Positions 11,058 through 21,440 of a stretch of 64,000 nt of DNA are shown here, in pieces. The stretch is taken from assembly GCA_028751875.1 (NCBI GenBank), contig CM054154.1, positions 57,017,072-57,081,071 on the forward strand, written 5' to 3'. The notes below the pieces were generated by a model. That model was not told where the DNA came from. It saw nothing but the letters and a program-made list of their open reading frames with translations, and did not search any database. The position numbers were made by a program, and so were the translations under genes. Position 1 is the first letter of the stretch. Each line of letters opens with the position of its first letter. This stretch comes from Rapana venosa (taxonomy: Eukaryota; Mollusca; Gastropoda; Neogastropoda; Muricidae).

Positions 11058-11289
11058 CTATAAATCTGGAGGCATGGTTAATGTCTCTGCATTTGTGTGC
11101 CTATTTTTCTGTGTTTCTCCTGCATGTTTCCAAGAAAGTTTTGCATGCCTGTGTTTGTGTTCGAGCCCAGAACCATATGTTCACTACAATTTTCTTCAAT
11201 ATCATTTGCTTTTCGAAATATTTGAATTCATAATTTTCATCTTTTGATTTATTCTTCAAAATTTTGTTTGACTGATGACTTGCATTCAC

Positions 11290-12130
11290 CTGATTGTGCT
11301 GGTCTTTGTGACCAAACCTACTCTGACCCTGCCCAGCCTGAACTTTTTCACCTGATCCACGAACTCAAATCTCCCCCACCACCACCACCACCCAGTGTTC
11401 GCCACTCCACTACTATGACATCAACTGCTGAAGACATAAAGGCATTGTCCTCACGTGATTTCTTCCCCGTACACTACGAACTGAAACAGCATCTTTCAAA
11501 CTTGGGAATCTACTGCAGCAAAACTTGACGAGGAACAGGTGCAGGCAGACGTCATCGCCTGCAGCGTGCTTCCATTACATCCGTCTCCCCCAACACCTCT
11601 GACGTCACTGCCACAACGACCACAACCAGCGGCAGCACTCCACATCTTTGTCCTCCAGTGCTCCATCCTCTGCCTGTGACTGATAATATGTGTTCTGTCA
11701 GTAATGGGTATCACAGTGTGCATCAGACTATAAATCCCCCTATGAAATTAGTTCTTTCACCGTCTTCCACACCTGATTCGCCATCTCAACTCTGGTCTGC
11801 CCTTCCACTGCACACATCTCTACCATCATCCCCGTCCTCTTTCTCTGATAGTCACCCTCACTCACCACCGTCATCTCCAACTTCTCTGCCTCCCTAAAAC
11901 CTTCTTCACATGTGTTTTCTTAATGCGCAGTCTGTTCGCCCATATGGTAAAGCCGACCTTCTTTCCGATTTTATATCTGAACAGAACATCAATCTAATCT
12001 TTCTCACAGAAACCTGGCTTAACCCACAAGGTCATGAACCAAAGATAAAAGAGCTGACTCCACCTTTCTTTCCCCAACCCTTCCATGGAGGTGACATTGC
12101 TGTAGTTTACAAAGCGATGCCTTAGAGCAA
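11290..12130 (+). mobile_element. F1 family LINE (CR1/L2-like), 5' part, + strand
   Basis: The only F1 copy here on the plus strand. It reads HLIHELKSPPPPPPPSVRHS, then a Pro/Ser-rich spacer with VLSPSSTPDSPSQLW, then NAQSVRPYGKADLLSDFISE and INLIFLTETWLN, which is the start of the endonuclease domain including the catalytic Glu of TETW. The same order occurs on the minus strand at 28215-27560 (IHELTPPPS, VLSPSSTLDSPSKL, NVQSVCQWKS) and at 39975-39400. Homology ends near 12120 in the endonuclease, so RT and 3' end are missing. Confidence 0.78.
11910..12125 (+). pseudogene. F1 endonuclease N-terminal fragment
   Basis: A 71-residue open frame begins CFLNAQSVRPYGKADLL and continues to FLTETWLNPQGHEPKI and GGDIAVVYKAMP. 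The N-x-Q-S-V and T-E-T-W motifs are the first two active-site strands of the LINE exonuclease/endonuclease/phosphatase fold. It stops well before the DNA-nicking His and Asp motifs, so no enzyme could be made. Upstream frames (11244-11528 and 11658-11897) carry the proline-rich leader in other phases. Confidence 0.75.
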
Positions 12131-12789
12131 CAACAGTCTATCGACAGAGCCGCCATTTTCGAAAGTTTTGAGATACACTCATTTGAAAAGTTTTGAAAGG
12201 TCAGAAAAATCGAGGATTGAACAAAAGTATTCAGTTTTTGAAAAGAGAATGGGTATTGATGCGATCTTTATCATAACATCTTTATGTTGTAATACATGTA
12301 GAAGAAAGCGCATAAATGCATATTTACAACTAGTGATCTGTTTTTGCCTGGAATTTTCTCACAGTCTGCATGTGAAACTTTGATGTTCACTAATTCTGGT
12401 CCTCTCAAAGCGATACTAGGCTAGGCTAGTGCAGAAAGTGGAATTTCTTATAAAGGCCAGGATAGCAAAAACACTGGCAGTGAAGGTAGACCACCTTGCT
12501 TGCAGAGAAAATACAGCAGGCATGGCACAAAGCTTGACCCTCTTTCCCAGATAAGATCACATTCCAGCCATCAGTTTTCAGCAGAAGAACCACACCACCT
12601 CCAGGCCCGCCAGTGTTACATAAACCATGCCCAGCAGTCCAAGTGTATCCACTCCTAGGTAGCCACATTCTGACTTCTGGGATTGATAGCAGTTTAAAAT
12701 ACATTGACTGTAAGTTGTGTTGACAATGTATAACAAAAGAGTATAAATGTTTTATGTTACTTTTTTTTAAAAAACTACGTCATATGTGA
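12131..12789. other. Intergenic stretch without recognised gene
   Basis: AT-rich, with no motif-bearing frame on either strand. It begins right where F1 homology stops and ends where an RTE-like RT begins. Confidence 0.55.
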
Positions 12790-13745
12790 TTGGCTTCGGA
12801 GGATGGTTGGTGTGTGCCAGGATGCCTGCTCTCCCCTACTCTCTTCAATCTATTTCTTGAGAGAATCATGGAAGAAGCACTAGAAGAACACGAAGGAACA
12901 GTGAGTATTGGAGAGCGAACAATCAAAAACTTGCGTTTCGCTGATGATATTGACGGATTAGCTGGTCACGAGCAAGAACTAACAGACTTAGAGAACCGCA
13001 TAGAAGAAAAATCAACAAAATTTGGTATGGAAATTAGTGGGGGGGGGGGGGGAACAAAAGTGATGACAAACAGCAACTTCACATCAGAAATCAAAATCAA
13101 AGACAAGAAACTTTAAAATGTTCACAGATTCAAATATCTGGGATCTATCGTGACAGACAGGGATCAAAACTAGAAATACTGTCAAGAATTGCCCAGACCA
13201 CAGCCGCAATGACCAAGCTCAAACCCATCTAGAGCAACAGAAAAATCGCCATCAGTTCCAAAATTAGACTTGATGGCTCTCTGGTCATGTCAATCTTCTT
13301 ATATGCATGTGAATCATGGACCCTCACAGCGGACTTAGAGAGAAGAATAAGAGCTGTAGAAGTTATGTGCTTCCAAAGACTCATAGGCATCTTGTACAAA
13401 CACCACATCACGAATGAAGAAATCAAGAAACACATCCCCAATGAAATTGGGCCCTGTACTGACCTTCAAACACTTGCAAGACAACGAAAAATGAAGTGGT
13501 TTGGTCATGTCACACGCTCCTCTGGTCTTGCTAAAACAATCCTACGTGTGATACAAGGCACAGTGAGGGGAGGAAGAAGAAGAGGCAGGCAAAGAAAGAG
13601 ATAGGAGGACAACATTCGAAAGTGGACAGACTTGGAGCTGAGAGACACCCTGAGGGCGGCTGAGAGACGAGAGGACTGGAGAAAGGGGGTTGACAAAGCT
13701 TTGAAGGCGCCCCAAAGGATTCGGAATCTGAGGGATTAGTGACCG
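12790..13745 (+). mobile_element. RTE-like LINE, 3' half, + strand
   Basis: A strongly 5'-truncated element, beginning in RT motif B (CLLSPTLFNLFLERIM, after a damaged VRQG) and running to the LINE C-terminus. It is the same family as the 18590-19600 insertion: the two share GxVSIGxRTI and LRFADDIDG. A G-run at 13039-13050 replaces part of the AEKTK motif, probably a simple-sequence expansion or sequencing artefact. No target duplication is visible. Confidence 0.82.
12811..13730 (+). pseudogene. RTE-like reverse transcriptase, palm to C-terminus
   Basis: Motif B is at 12825-12870, and motif C (LRFADDIDGLAG) at about 12930-12965 has both catalytic Asp residues. The frame is disturbed near 13116-13280. 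The C-terminal region then reads SIFLYACESWTLTADLERRI, RKMKWFGHVTRSSGLAKTIL and GGRRRGRQRKR, followed by a TAG where Trp is expected (13602-13604). The rest, EDNIRKWTDLELRDTL, continues in phase to about 13735. These are the standard C-terminal motifs of RTE-type polyproteins. Several lesions make it inactive. Confidence 0.82.
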
Positions 13746-13971
13746 GGACAGCGACGCATTTTTATCCAATTTTCATGTTTTTTTGTACAAACACACACAC
13801 ATGAATAAGCAAAAGAAATCAACAAAGCAATAACAATGCACTGTCACACGCTCAGAACATGTCCACAGAACATACACAACGGGAAAAGTCGGCTAGGATG
13901 GAAGGCAACTGCTGTGCCGATGATGGGGTGGCCACCTTGGCAAAAACTCCTGGCATTTTGATCTAAGCAAA

Positions 13972-16300
13972 GTGGGATTCACAAGGCAAAAAAATTATCA
14001 AATACTTTTGCTCACTAGAAGACACTTTATTAGCAAACAAATGACAAAACTTATAACGAATAAGGGTGAGACTATATCTGAAATAGATGATTTACTCAAA
14101 GAAACAAACAGTTTTATAAATTGCTATATGCAGAAAGGCAAACTCAAGAAATATATCTGGATAGCTATGTACAGAATTTGCCTCACCTTACAAAAGCTGA
14201 ATCTGACAATCTAGAAGGACTAATTACTTTAGACGAAGCATCAGTGGCTTTAAAGAAAATGCACAACGATAAAACCCCAGATACAGATGGAATGACAACC
14301 AATTTCTTTAAATATTTTTGGAAACAGTTAGGCATTTTTGTGGTCCGCTCCATAAACGAAAGCTTTGTTAAAGGAGAAATGTCAAGCACCCAAAAGGAAG
14401 GAATTTTGATCTGTTTGCCAAAGGGAGATAAACCGAGAGAATTTCTTAAAAACTGGCGACCAATAACTCTATCATATGTAGTTTATAAAATTGGATCAGC
14501 CTGCATTGCAAATCGTATTAAACATGTGTTATCCAAATTAATATATCAGGATCAAAGGGGATTTGTACCTGGTAGATATATTGGTAATAGCATAAGAATA
14601 ATTTATGATATTATACGATTCCTGGAAGAAATTTTTTTATCTGGTCTACTCGTTTCTACAGATTTCGAAAAAGCATTTGACTCAGTCAGTTGGTCATTCA
14701 TGATGAAAGTTTTAAAAATGTTTGGATTTGGAGAGGATGTATTAAAATGGGTTTGCACATTTATAAAGACAAATAAAAAAGCGTGTGATAGTCAATGGTA
14801 AATCGTCAACTAGCTTTACTGTTGAAAGAGTTGTGGGCAAGGAGACCAAATCTCACCATATTTATGTGTACTCTGTGGAGAGGTACTTGCGTGTAAATAA
14901 GAAAAGAAGTTGATATTAAGGGAATAAAGATAGAAAGATACAGAATTCAAGATTAATCAGTATGCCGAAGACACGACATTATATATTAGAAGGGGATAGA
15001 AAATCATAAGAAAAGCTGTTTGAAGTTTGGAAAGAATTTGAAATGATTTCAAGTCTGAAGTTGAACTACGAAAAAACCTTGAATGTATGGCTAGGAAACA
15101 AAAAGAACTGTTTAAACAGATTTTTGACAGATAAAAAGATGGAACAGAACCCCCTAAAATTTAAAAGATTAGGACTTTAGTTTGCAAATGATCTCTCACA
15201 AATGACAGGGGAAAAAACCAGACAATAAGTTCCTCAAGATGAAAACTCTTTTCAAAATATGGTTGCAAACACAGTTACACCTTTAGGAAGAATAGCTGTA
15301 CTAAAGTCCCTTATACTCTCAAAACTTATATATCTGTGGATTCTGCTACCCAATCCTCCTGAAACGCACATCAAACAACCACAAAAAATGTTTTGAGTTT
15401 GTGAGGGACAAAATGACAGATAAAATTAAAGGAAAATAAGTATGCTGTCCACGATTTTGAAGGAGGAGGGATTGGTTTATTCCGAATATGAAGTGTGATT
15501 ACAGGCATTGAATAGCATGGATGAGAAATAAGTTGGTAAATGAAACTCCAAAATGGGAAAAATTATTCAAACCCTAACCCCAGAGACGGACTAAATCCCA
15601 TATATGGAGCAAAACGTTTTGAAACAAGTAGATTAAATCAGGTTCAGGGTGAGACGTCTCACGGTTCACACTTTTGCAGACAAGTGGGAAGTAAAAAGGG
15701 TGACTGAGATTTCTTTCTGAGCCAATATTTACAATGAAAAATTCAAAATGATAATAACCATTTCACCTACAAGACTTGGGGTAAACAGTAGTATTGTTTT
15801 TGTAAAAGATTGGTGAGACACAAATTAGTAACGTTTATAGATTATCAGACATGTCCAAAAAAAATTAACATCAATGAGAAAATTTCCTAGGTTACAGGAG
15901 CTGTTTGCAATCAATAAATCGAGTACAAAAGAATGAAAAGCATTGAAGTTAAAGCATGAAAAAAAAGAACATTTCGAAGCATCTGTTAATCTTGAAAGGC
16001 AGAGAAAGGATTTCAACAACTATTACAATGCTTTCTTGAAGTAAATAGAAATATTAAACATAAAAACTTTCGTAAAGTGGGAGATAACTAAAAACCCAGG
16101 TGACTGGACAGCAGTGTGAAGAAAATTGAAAAAGATAAAAGAGGTAAAACTCAAAGTGGTTTCAAACAAAACTTTGTATAGAATTCTTGTGATCAATGTA
16201 ATTTTGAAGACAATAGGGGGTAGTGGACAGGCTGAAGATGCAATTTTTGTATGTGGGAAAACGATGTGAGTAGAGCACTATTTATTATAACTGTTCGCTT
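13972..16300 (+). mobile_element. L1/Tx1-like LINE, + strand, 5'-truncated
   Basis: RT homology starts near 13985 and can be followed, with growing frame damage, to at least 15480 and probably 16300. The endonuclease is missing. The motif style (NWRPITLSYVVYKIGSACIANRIK, FEKAFDSVSWSFM) is that of the L1/Tx1 group rather than CR1 or RTE. A second element of the same type, including its endonuclease start, lies at 51500-54350 on the same strand. Confidence 0.8.
14121..15480 (+). pseudogene. L1/Tx1-like reverse transcriptase
   Basis: The best frame (to 14801) reads LEGLITLDEASVALKKM, then LPKGDKPREFLKNWRPITL, YQDQRGFVPGRYIGNSIR and STDFEKAFDSVSW, covering the RT0 region to motif A. After a stop the sequence continues as a recognisable, frameshifted remainder. 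Motif C near 14960 reads QYAEDTTLY, so the first catalytic Asp of YADD is Glu, which should abolish activity even without the stops. Beyond it, KLNYEKTLNVWLG and LGRIAVLKSLILSKLIYLW match the thumb region. Confidence 0.8.
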
Positions 16301-18589
16301 TCTCTTCTTTCTGGAGGGAACTAGTAAATGTACTACAAACAAAATGCATTCACTGCTGTAATATATCATTTGACAATGAGCTGATTTTATTTACTGTGGC
16401 TGAAAGTATTAAATCTTAAGAAGTACTAGATTTCATTTTTTTGTTTGGAAAGTTGTTGGTTTTTAAAATATAATGTTAATGAATAGAAAGTTCCAACATT
16501 AATATTATAAAAGATAATAAACACAAAGTTTAAAATTGATATGCATGCAGGCCTTATTTGAATATGATTTACCATGTTTTCCAGAGATGATGGGTCCCAT
16601 ATAATCATGGGCTTAATTGAAGCACGAAAAGAACCCTAGAGGGAAGTGAAAAGCAGGTAAAAGTAATAAAACAGACAGGCAGTCTTCACAGACAAACAAA
16701 AAGTGTTGTAATTAAGGAATAACTGTGCTTGCTAATTACTTAATTACCGGTTTAGTAATTACTTGTTATATATTGTGGCTTGTGGAGTACTGTTGGTAAA
16801 AGAGGGTCATTAATCTGTACACAACCCAAGGCATTCTCTCTTATCTGGATTTGTGCTGTTTGTTATAAATACCCTCTTCATTTTACAAGTTGCCAACAAA
16901 AAACCCAAAACAAAAGTCTCTTGCTCTGATTGAGTCTGCATTAGTGCAGACACCTATGATTATCAGTGTATGTATGTATGTACGTAAGTATGTATGCATG
17001 TAATATAACATTTTGTATGTAAAGATTACTGTTATTAGAATAATATGCTTGTATGTTTGGTAGATCTGTTTGTTTTTGTATTTCCCTCAGTGACCATGTT
17101 TCTATACACAATTATGTATGATTCAGAAAGGGGATGTTGGTAATGATGATACTGGTCTTGTTTTGCTCTAGATAATGAGCTTTTCGGATACGTTTTTTGG
17201 TGTGTTTTGGTTTTTGGGTTTGCTAGGTTGGGTTTTTTTTGTTTTTGTGTCCTTGTGGGGCAGGGGGGGGAAATTTTTTCCCGGTTTTTGTATTTTGCAA
17301 TATATTTGGAAAAAAATTATAATTTAAAAAAAAAACAATCCTGGCATATCGAGATAGTCGGTTCCAGGTATGGCTTCAGAGGGGCTTCAGATGCGTGTTG
17401 GCTAACATCCGTTCTTCTCTCCTCGTCTGAGTAGATAACTCCAGCAGCAGCAGCAGCCCTCAGAGGCAGCGATGCTGAGATCAGGCCAGTGTCCTCTTCC
17501 CTTGTCAGCACATTTCTGCTGGAACATCCAACACAACAAGCTGTGCCCACACAATTAATTAATGTAATGTCACAACATGACTGTCAACCCCTCCCTCCAT
17601 CCCGTGCTTTTCCCCACCTTATGAATTCACACCATTTCCTTCATGAAAATGCCTCCTATGAGGTTACAATTATCAAATTAACATTCATTCAAGTAAACTG
17701 TCAAACAGACATACAAATACACAAGACATAACCTCCGACTGCCTGTTCAAAGTCAACAATGCTACTACAGTCGGAGGGACAAGACAGACTACTGGGGATA
17801 GTGGTGGAATCAGGCAAAGCTGGTCAATCCGCAGTCCCATCTATTCTTTTACCCAACAGGACAACACCCGAAAACCCCAGAACTATGAAGAACCAAAAAA
17901 ATTGCTTATTGAAAATACTGAGTCTCTAAAAACAAGAAAAGGAATCTGTGCTGTATGCTTGGAAAAATCTACTCACTCTCTTCCCTCACCAAGCCAGAGT
18001 TCAAGAGAAGAGACTATTGCAACAAAACAAAGTAGTGAAGATCAAAAGGTTTGAACCCCCAGTGTACACCTGCATCAAGTGGCAAGCAGTGGATAAAACT
18101 TGTAACAAAGGAGTTGCTGTACCTCTACAAATATGTCAGCAATTCTGAGAATTTAAACAGAATGATTCAAACCCTTGCCCACACACTACCAACCTCAGGC
18201 AGCTGTTGCAGGGCCTACATCTTGGTAGTAGGGATGGTGGTAACGTTCATCATCTATATATGTATTTTTTCTTTCTTTCTTTCTTCAGATTATTCTTCAT
18301 GCTATGTATTGCACGTTAATCACTTTCGTTTGCTTTTTGCTTTCCTTTTTCCCCAGATGGCTGGATGTAAAACAGCTATTGTTATGCTTATTCTATAACC
18401 CTCTATAAATAAAATTTGTTCATTGTTCATGGTACTTAACCTCCTGCATCAGCTAAGAGTTCTTCTTATCTTCATCCACTTTGGATGCCAAGCGCAAAGT
18501 GCCGCAGTAGTAGACAGGCAGTGCTCACCTGAACACAGAAATGCCACCACTGTAAAATTCTGCTGGTGGAGAGGTTATTATTAGTCTCT
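16301..18589. other. Long stretch without recognised gene
   Basis: AT-rich sequence to about 17330, with a (TATG)n run at 16970-17003 and homopolymer-rich text at 17200-17340. From 17340 to 18590 it becomes more balanced and includes a short CAG run at 17441-17456. At 18395-18425 the text CTATAAATAAAATTTG followed by TTCATTGTTCA resembles a LINE 3' end with a short tandem tail on the + strand. I see no supported protein. Confidence 0.5.
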
Positions 18590-18600
18590 ATGCGCACTGT
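18590..18600. repeat. Target-site duplication, left copy
   Basis: ATGCGCACTGT, identical to 19590-19600. It lies at the outer edge of the inverted segment. The leading A could also be part of the GATA tail in the right copy, so the duplication is 10 or 11 bp. Confidence 0.85.
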
Positions 18601-19190
18601 TATGCACGCTTTCGTTGCTTATGTGGTCTTTGTAGGAGATGCCAAGGAGTATCCGAAAGCATCTCATCTCCACCGCCTGTACTCTTCTCTCCACATCTGC
18701 AGTCAGGGTCCATGATTCACAGGCATACAGAAATATGGATATGACAAGGGAGCGCATTAGTCTGATCTTGGAGATAAGTGAGATATTTTTATCTCTCCAG
18801 ATGGTGTTTAGTTTTGACAAAGCTGTTATTGTCTGTGCAGTCCTGCATACTACTTCTGGCTTGGATCCCTGGTCTGATACAATGGCTCCCATGTACTTGA
18901 AGCTTTGAACTGTTTCCAGCTTCTGGTCATTAACCCTGATACCAGTGCTAATGCCGTTGGTGTCATTAGTCATCAGTTTGGTCTTCTCTGCACTGATTTC
19001 CATGCCGTATGTTTTGGAGGCCTTATTCAAGTGTTCTGTTAGCTCTTCAAGCTCTTTTTCTGATCCTGCTATTCCATCAATGTCATCTGCGAAGCGGAGG
19101 TTTGTGATCGTTCTGCCACCAATGCTGACTGATCCTTCATGATGTTCCAGTGCATCAGCCATGATTCTCTCAAGGAATCCAGCAAGCCAT
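18601..19190 (-). pseudogene. RTE-like reverse transcriptase, inverted segment
   Basis: On the minus strand a frame stays open from 19190 through FLERIMADALEHHEGSVSIGGRT, motif C LRFADDIDGIAG with both Asp residues, GMEISAEKTKLMTN, FKYMGAIVSDQG, the thumb SIFLYACESWTLTADVERRV, to ISYKDHISNESVH. It is the better-preserved relative of 12811-13730. The last residues before the stop are encoded by the target duplication, not by the element. No internal stop or shift is seen, so this insertion may be young. Confidence 0.88.
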
Positions 19191-19470
19191 TGGACCCTAT
19201 GAGAACCTTCTAACGATCGTGAAAAAACGTAAACTTAAATGGTATGGGCATGTCACAAGATCCAAAGGACTTGCAAAGACAGTTTTACAAGGCACTGTCC
19301 AAGGAGGAAGAAGAAGAGGCAGACCAAGGAAGAGCTGGGAGGATAACATCAGCGAATGGACAGGCCTAGAACTCAACAAAACCCTGAGAAAGACAGAACA
19401 GAGAGAGGAATGGAGGGAACTGGTTGTTGAGTCTTTGAGGGTGCCCCCACGGTCGTCAGACTACGGGACA
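19176..19470 (+). pseudogene. RTE-like LINE C-terminus, sense segment
   Basis: In-frame QQAIGPYENLLTIVKKRKLKWYGHVTRSKGLAKTV runs on through QGGRRRGRPRKSWEDNISEW to a C-terminal region ending close to the GATA tail. It is the 3' partner of the inverted segment to its left and lacks its own start. Residues match the equivalent part of 13440-13730 closely. Confidence 0.88.
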
Positions 19471-19600
<130 letters not shown>

Positions 19601-19799
19601 AGCCTGCGCTCAGAGATGCGAAAGAAACTAATGGAAAAAATGGGGGGTGGGGTGGTGGGGGTGGAGAAAAGTGGTGTGGAGGTAACAATCTGCTGTCAGT
19701 CCCCTTAAAACCACACCCCTCCCTCCTTGTCCAGGGTGCTAGTCCTTCACCCTGGCGGTCAGGAGAGGTGTAAATGGGGTGGTGAAAGGATGTGACGAT

Positions 19800-20025
19800 T
19801 TGAACCTGGGACTGAGTCGTGAGTGTGAAGTCAAGAAGAGTAGGAAGGGAGATTTTCCCAGTCAGAAGCAAGTAGAAGCATGTTTAAGGTGTGGACTAGA
19901 ATAGTTTCAGTGATGTGGTTGACTGGATAGGCAGACTGAAATGCAGGAAGACTATTTGAATGAAGATGGCTGTTAAGTTGTTTCAGAACGACTTTTTCGA
20001 GGACTTTGGAGATGAAAGGTGTGGC
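19800..20025 (-). mobile_element. Internal fragment of an F1 LINE, antisense
   Basis: Matches 23370-23580, 26000-26200 and 37740-37940 (shared GGAGATTTT, AGTAGAAGC, GGTTGACT and GATAGGCAGACTGAA segments). It covers the RT region around the conserved SFISKVLEKVV motif and the segment before motif A. Its right end passes directly into a gag-like frame. Confidence 0.75.
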
Positions 20026-20395
20026 TGAAATGTCTTGTTTGGTTTGACTTTGAAGAGGTTTGTCAGTGCCGTCACTGCTTTATCATATTCTGTTGCTGTT
20101 CCTTTGTATGGAAGATTTTCAAAAATGTCTCTCACCTCTTTGCCTGCCATGTAAAGCAAGAGTGCTCTATGTTGTTGCTTCACGTTGTCTGTACTGTCCT
20201 CATTGACAAACAAGCCAACACTGTCCGCATAGGCTAAGAACTCTTCTATCAACAAAGTCCACTTGATGCTAGGAGTTTGAGTGACACCTATTCCTTCAAA
20301 TGCTGATGGGTGGCCTAGAAGTTTTATACTGGTCACCATTGTCTTATCTGTATCTTGTGTGTATGTATGTATGGATGGTTGGTGTTGCATTCATG
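20026..20395 (-). pseudogene. Ty3/Gypsy-like gag fragment
   Basis: The minus-strand frame starts at Met 20390. The first ~115 residues include WTLLIEEFLAYADSVGL, RALLLYMAGKEVRDIF and a KAVTALTNLFKVKPN segment, a pattern I associate with the capsid-like region of metazoan Ty3/Gypsy gag proteins. The remaining residues (HLSSPKSSKKSF) are F1 LINE sequence, so the frame is a fusion. No protease, RT, integrase or LTR was found nearby. Capsid-derived host genes have similar domains, but the adjoining LINE junction argues for a dead fragment. Confidence 0.62.
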
Positions 20396-20534
20396 TGCTA
20401 TCATTCAAATTGCCCAAACAACTTGTTACATTTACAATGGATTAATCCACCATACTAATACAGAACTCTCCAGCCCACTTCCTGTATCCTTCTACACTTT
20501 ATAGCAGTTACTTCCCTGGCATTGTTATTGTTTA

Positions 20535-20712
20535 TGCAGACATGTTCAATGTTTTCTCTATGTTCATTGTTTATATTATATAAACAGCTGCTTTTTTAGA
20601 GAGAGAGTTAGAAATGTCTGTTTTTTGTGATTGTGCTTCTACCTGCACCTCTCCTGTTTATCTTCATGTCTGTTTGAACTGCTGTCACAGCAACCAGTAT
20701 GAAAGAAAGTAT
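20535..20712 (+). repeat. Dispersed repeat F2-left, copy 1
   Basis: From TGCAGACATGTTCAATG to AGTATGAAAGAAAGTA it matches 33824-34000 nearly perfectly and 43760-43885 in degraded form. Similarity begins and ends sharply. The TTTATCTTCATG...GCTGTCACAG segment before the coding part looks like a polypyrimidine tract and acceptor AG, so this may be an intron end captured with an exon. Confidence 0.8.
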
Positions 20713-21440
20713 ATGGAGAACATCAAGGCAGCTGAACGAGCACTTCTTCTGCTGCCCCCCATCGTGGAGTACTGTGCAGCAGCCAAGGGAAAGAAGGTGA
20801 CATGGAATTCCTTCACCGTAGTCCAGAAGGCAATCCAGGACCCCCTCATCACTGCAAAGCTGCACTTCTTGTTAAGGATAGCAAGAGAGGTGGAACCCTT
20901 CCTGCGGATATATCAAACCGACAGGCCCATGCTCCCTCCCCTTTACAGGGCAGGATTTAGGCCTCCTCGTGAAGAGTCTCCGGGAAAAGTTCATCAAGCC
21001 AGAAGTCAGGGGAGAGAGGGCAAGTCCTTGGCGGGCCTTGGGGAAGATGGACGCACAATCAAGTCAGACGGAAAGACGCTTCCCAGGTGGCGGGTTGGCT
21101 TCATGCAGAACGTCAGCTGCTGAGAGCAACAAAGCATCAGACCGCCAAAGTTTGAATTCCGTTCAATGTTAGGAGTTTTTCATTGCCCTGACAAAGAAGT
21201 TGCTGGCCATGGCCCCAATCATCTACCCCGTGGTGAGGTGCATGGCATGTTTGGACCCGAGAGAGCTGGCTGATGTGGACAAAAAAGCACAAAATATCAA
21301 GAAGTTAACCAAGATCCTCAACATCATGGTGGAGGCAAGGAGGGTGGAGGAATCTGCCTGTGACGGAGTTCTCAGCCAGTTTTCAGCCTTCATCATGGCT
21401 GCTCAAAACAGGAAAAACCCGACTCTTTAGTTGGTGGCAG
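20535..21440 (+). pseudogene. hAT-like transposase-derived coding relic
   Basis: Coding begins around 20690 (NQYERKYMENIKAAERALLLLP) and continues KVTWNSFTVVQKAIQDPL, REVEPFLRIYQTDRPM. It then shifts frame near 20945 into DLGLLVKSLREKFIKPEV, and resumes after 21170 as KKLLAMAPIIYPVVRCMACL, DPRELADVDKKAQNIKKLTK and ACDGVLSQFSAFIM, where it stops. I recall similar proteins in invertebrate genomes whose C-terminus is a hAT-type dimerisation region; that region is absent here. The first ~170 bases (20535-20712) are a dispersed repeat also seen at 33826-33998 and, degraded, at 43760-43885. At least one frameshift and loss of the C-terminus make it non-functional. Confidence 0.45.

Larger units (their letters stand above)
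8829..11060 (-). mobile_element. CR1/Rex1-like LINE, antisense, 5' half only
   Basis: From 8829 to about 10125 this matches 62906-64000 closely (GGCTATACAACTTGTT at one end, GATCTATAGG near the other). From 10125 to 10700 the minus strand continues into an endonuclease domain, and to 11057 into the N-terminal region. The element's 3' half (RT palm and C-terminus, present at 61931-62900) is absent. That is the reverse of normal 5' truncation and points to a deletion or to truncation by another event at 8829. The 8900-10100 part is rich in small homopolymer errors relative to the other copy. Confidence 0.78.

Noticed and set aside
10816..11247. 143-residue plus-strand frame
   Set aside because: It is the complement of the LINE N-terminal frame at 10458-11057, which has recognisable LINE motifs.
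17430..17470. CAG repeat as polyglutamine exon
   Set aside because: Only about five units and no open frame with coding character around it.
20026..20395. Domesticated gag (capsid) gene
   Set aside because: The frame fuses into F1 LINE sequence at its C-terminus and lacks flanking exons or regulatory context, so a dead fragment is simpler.
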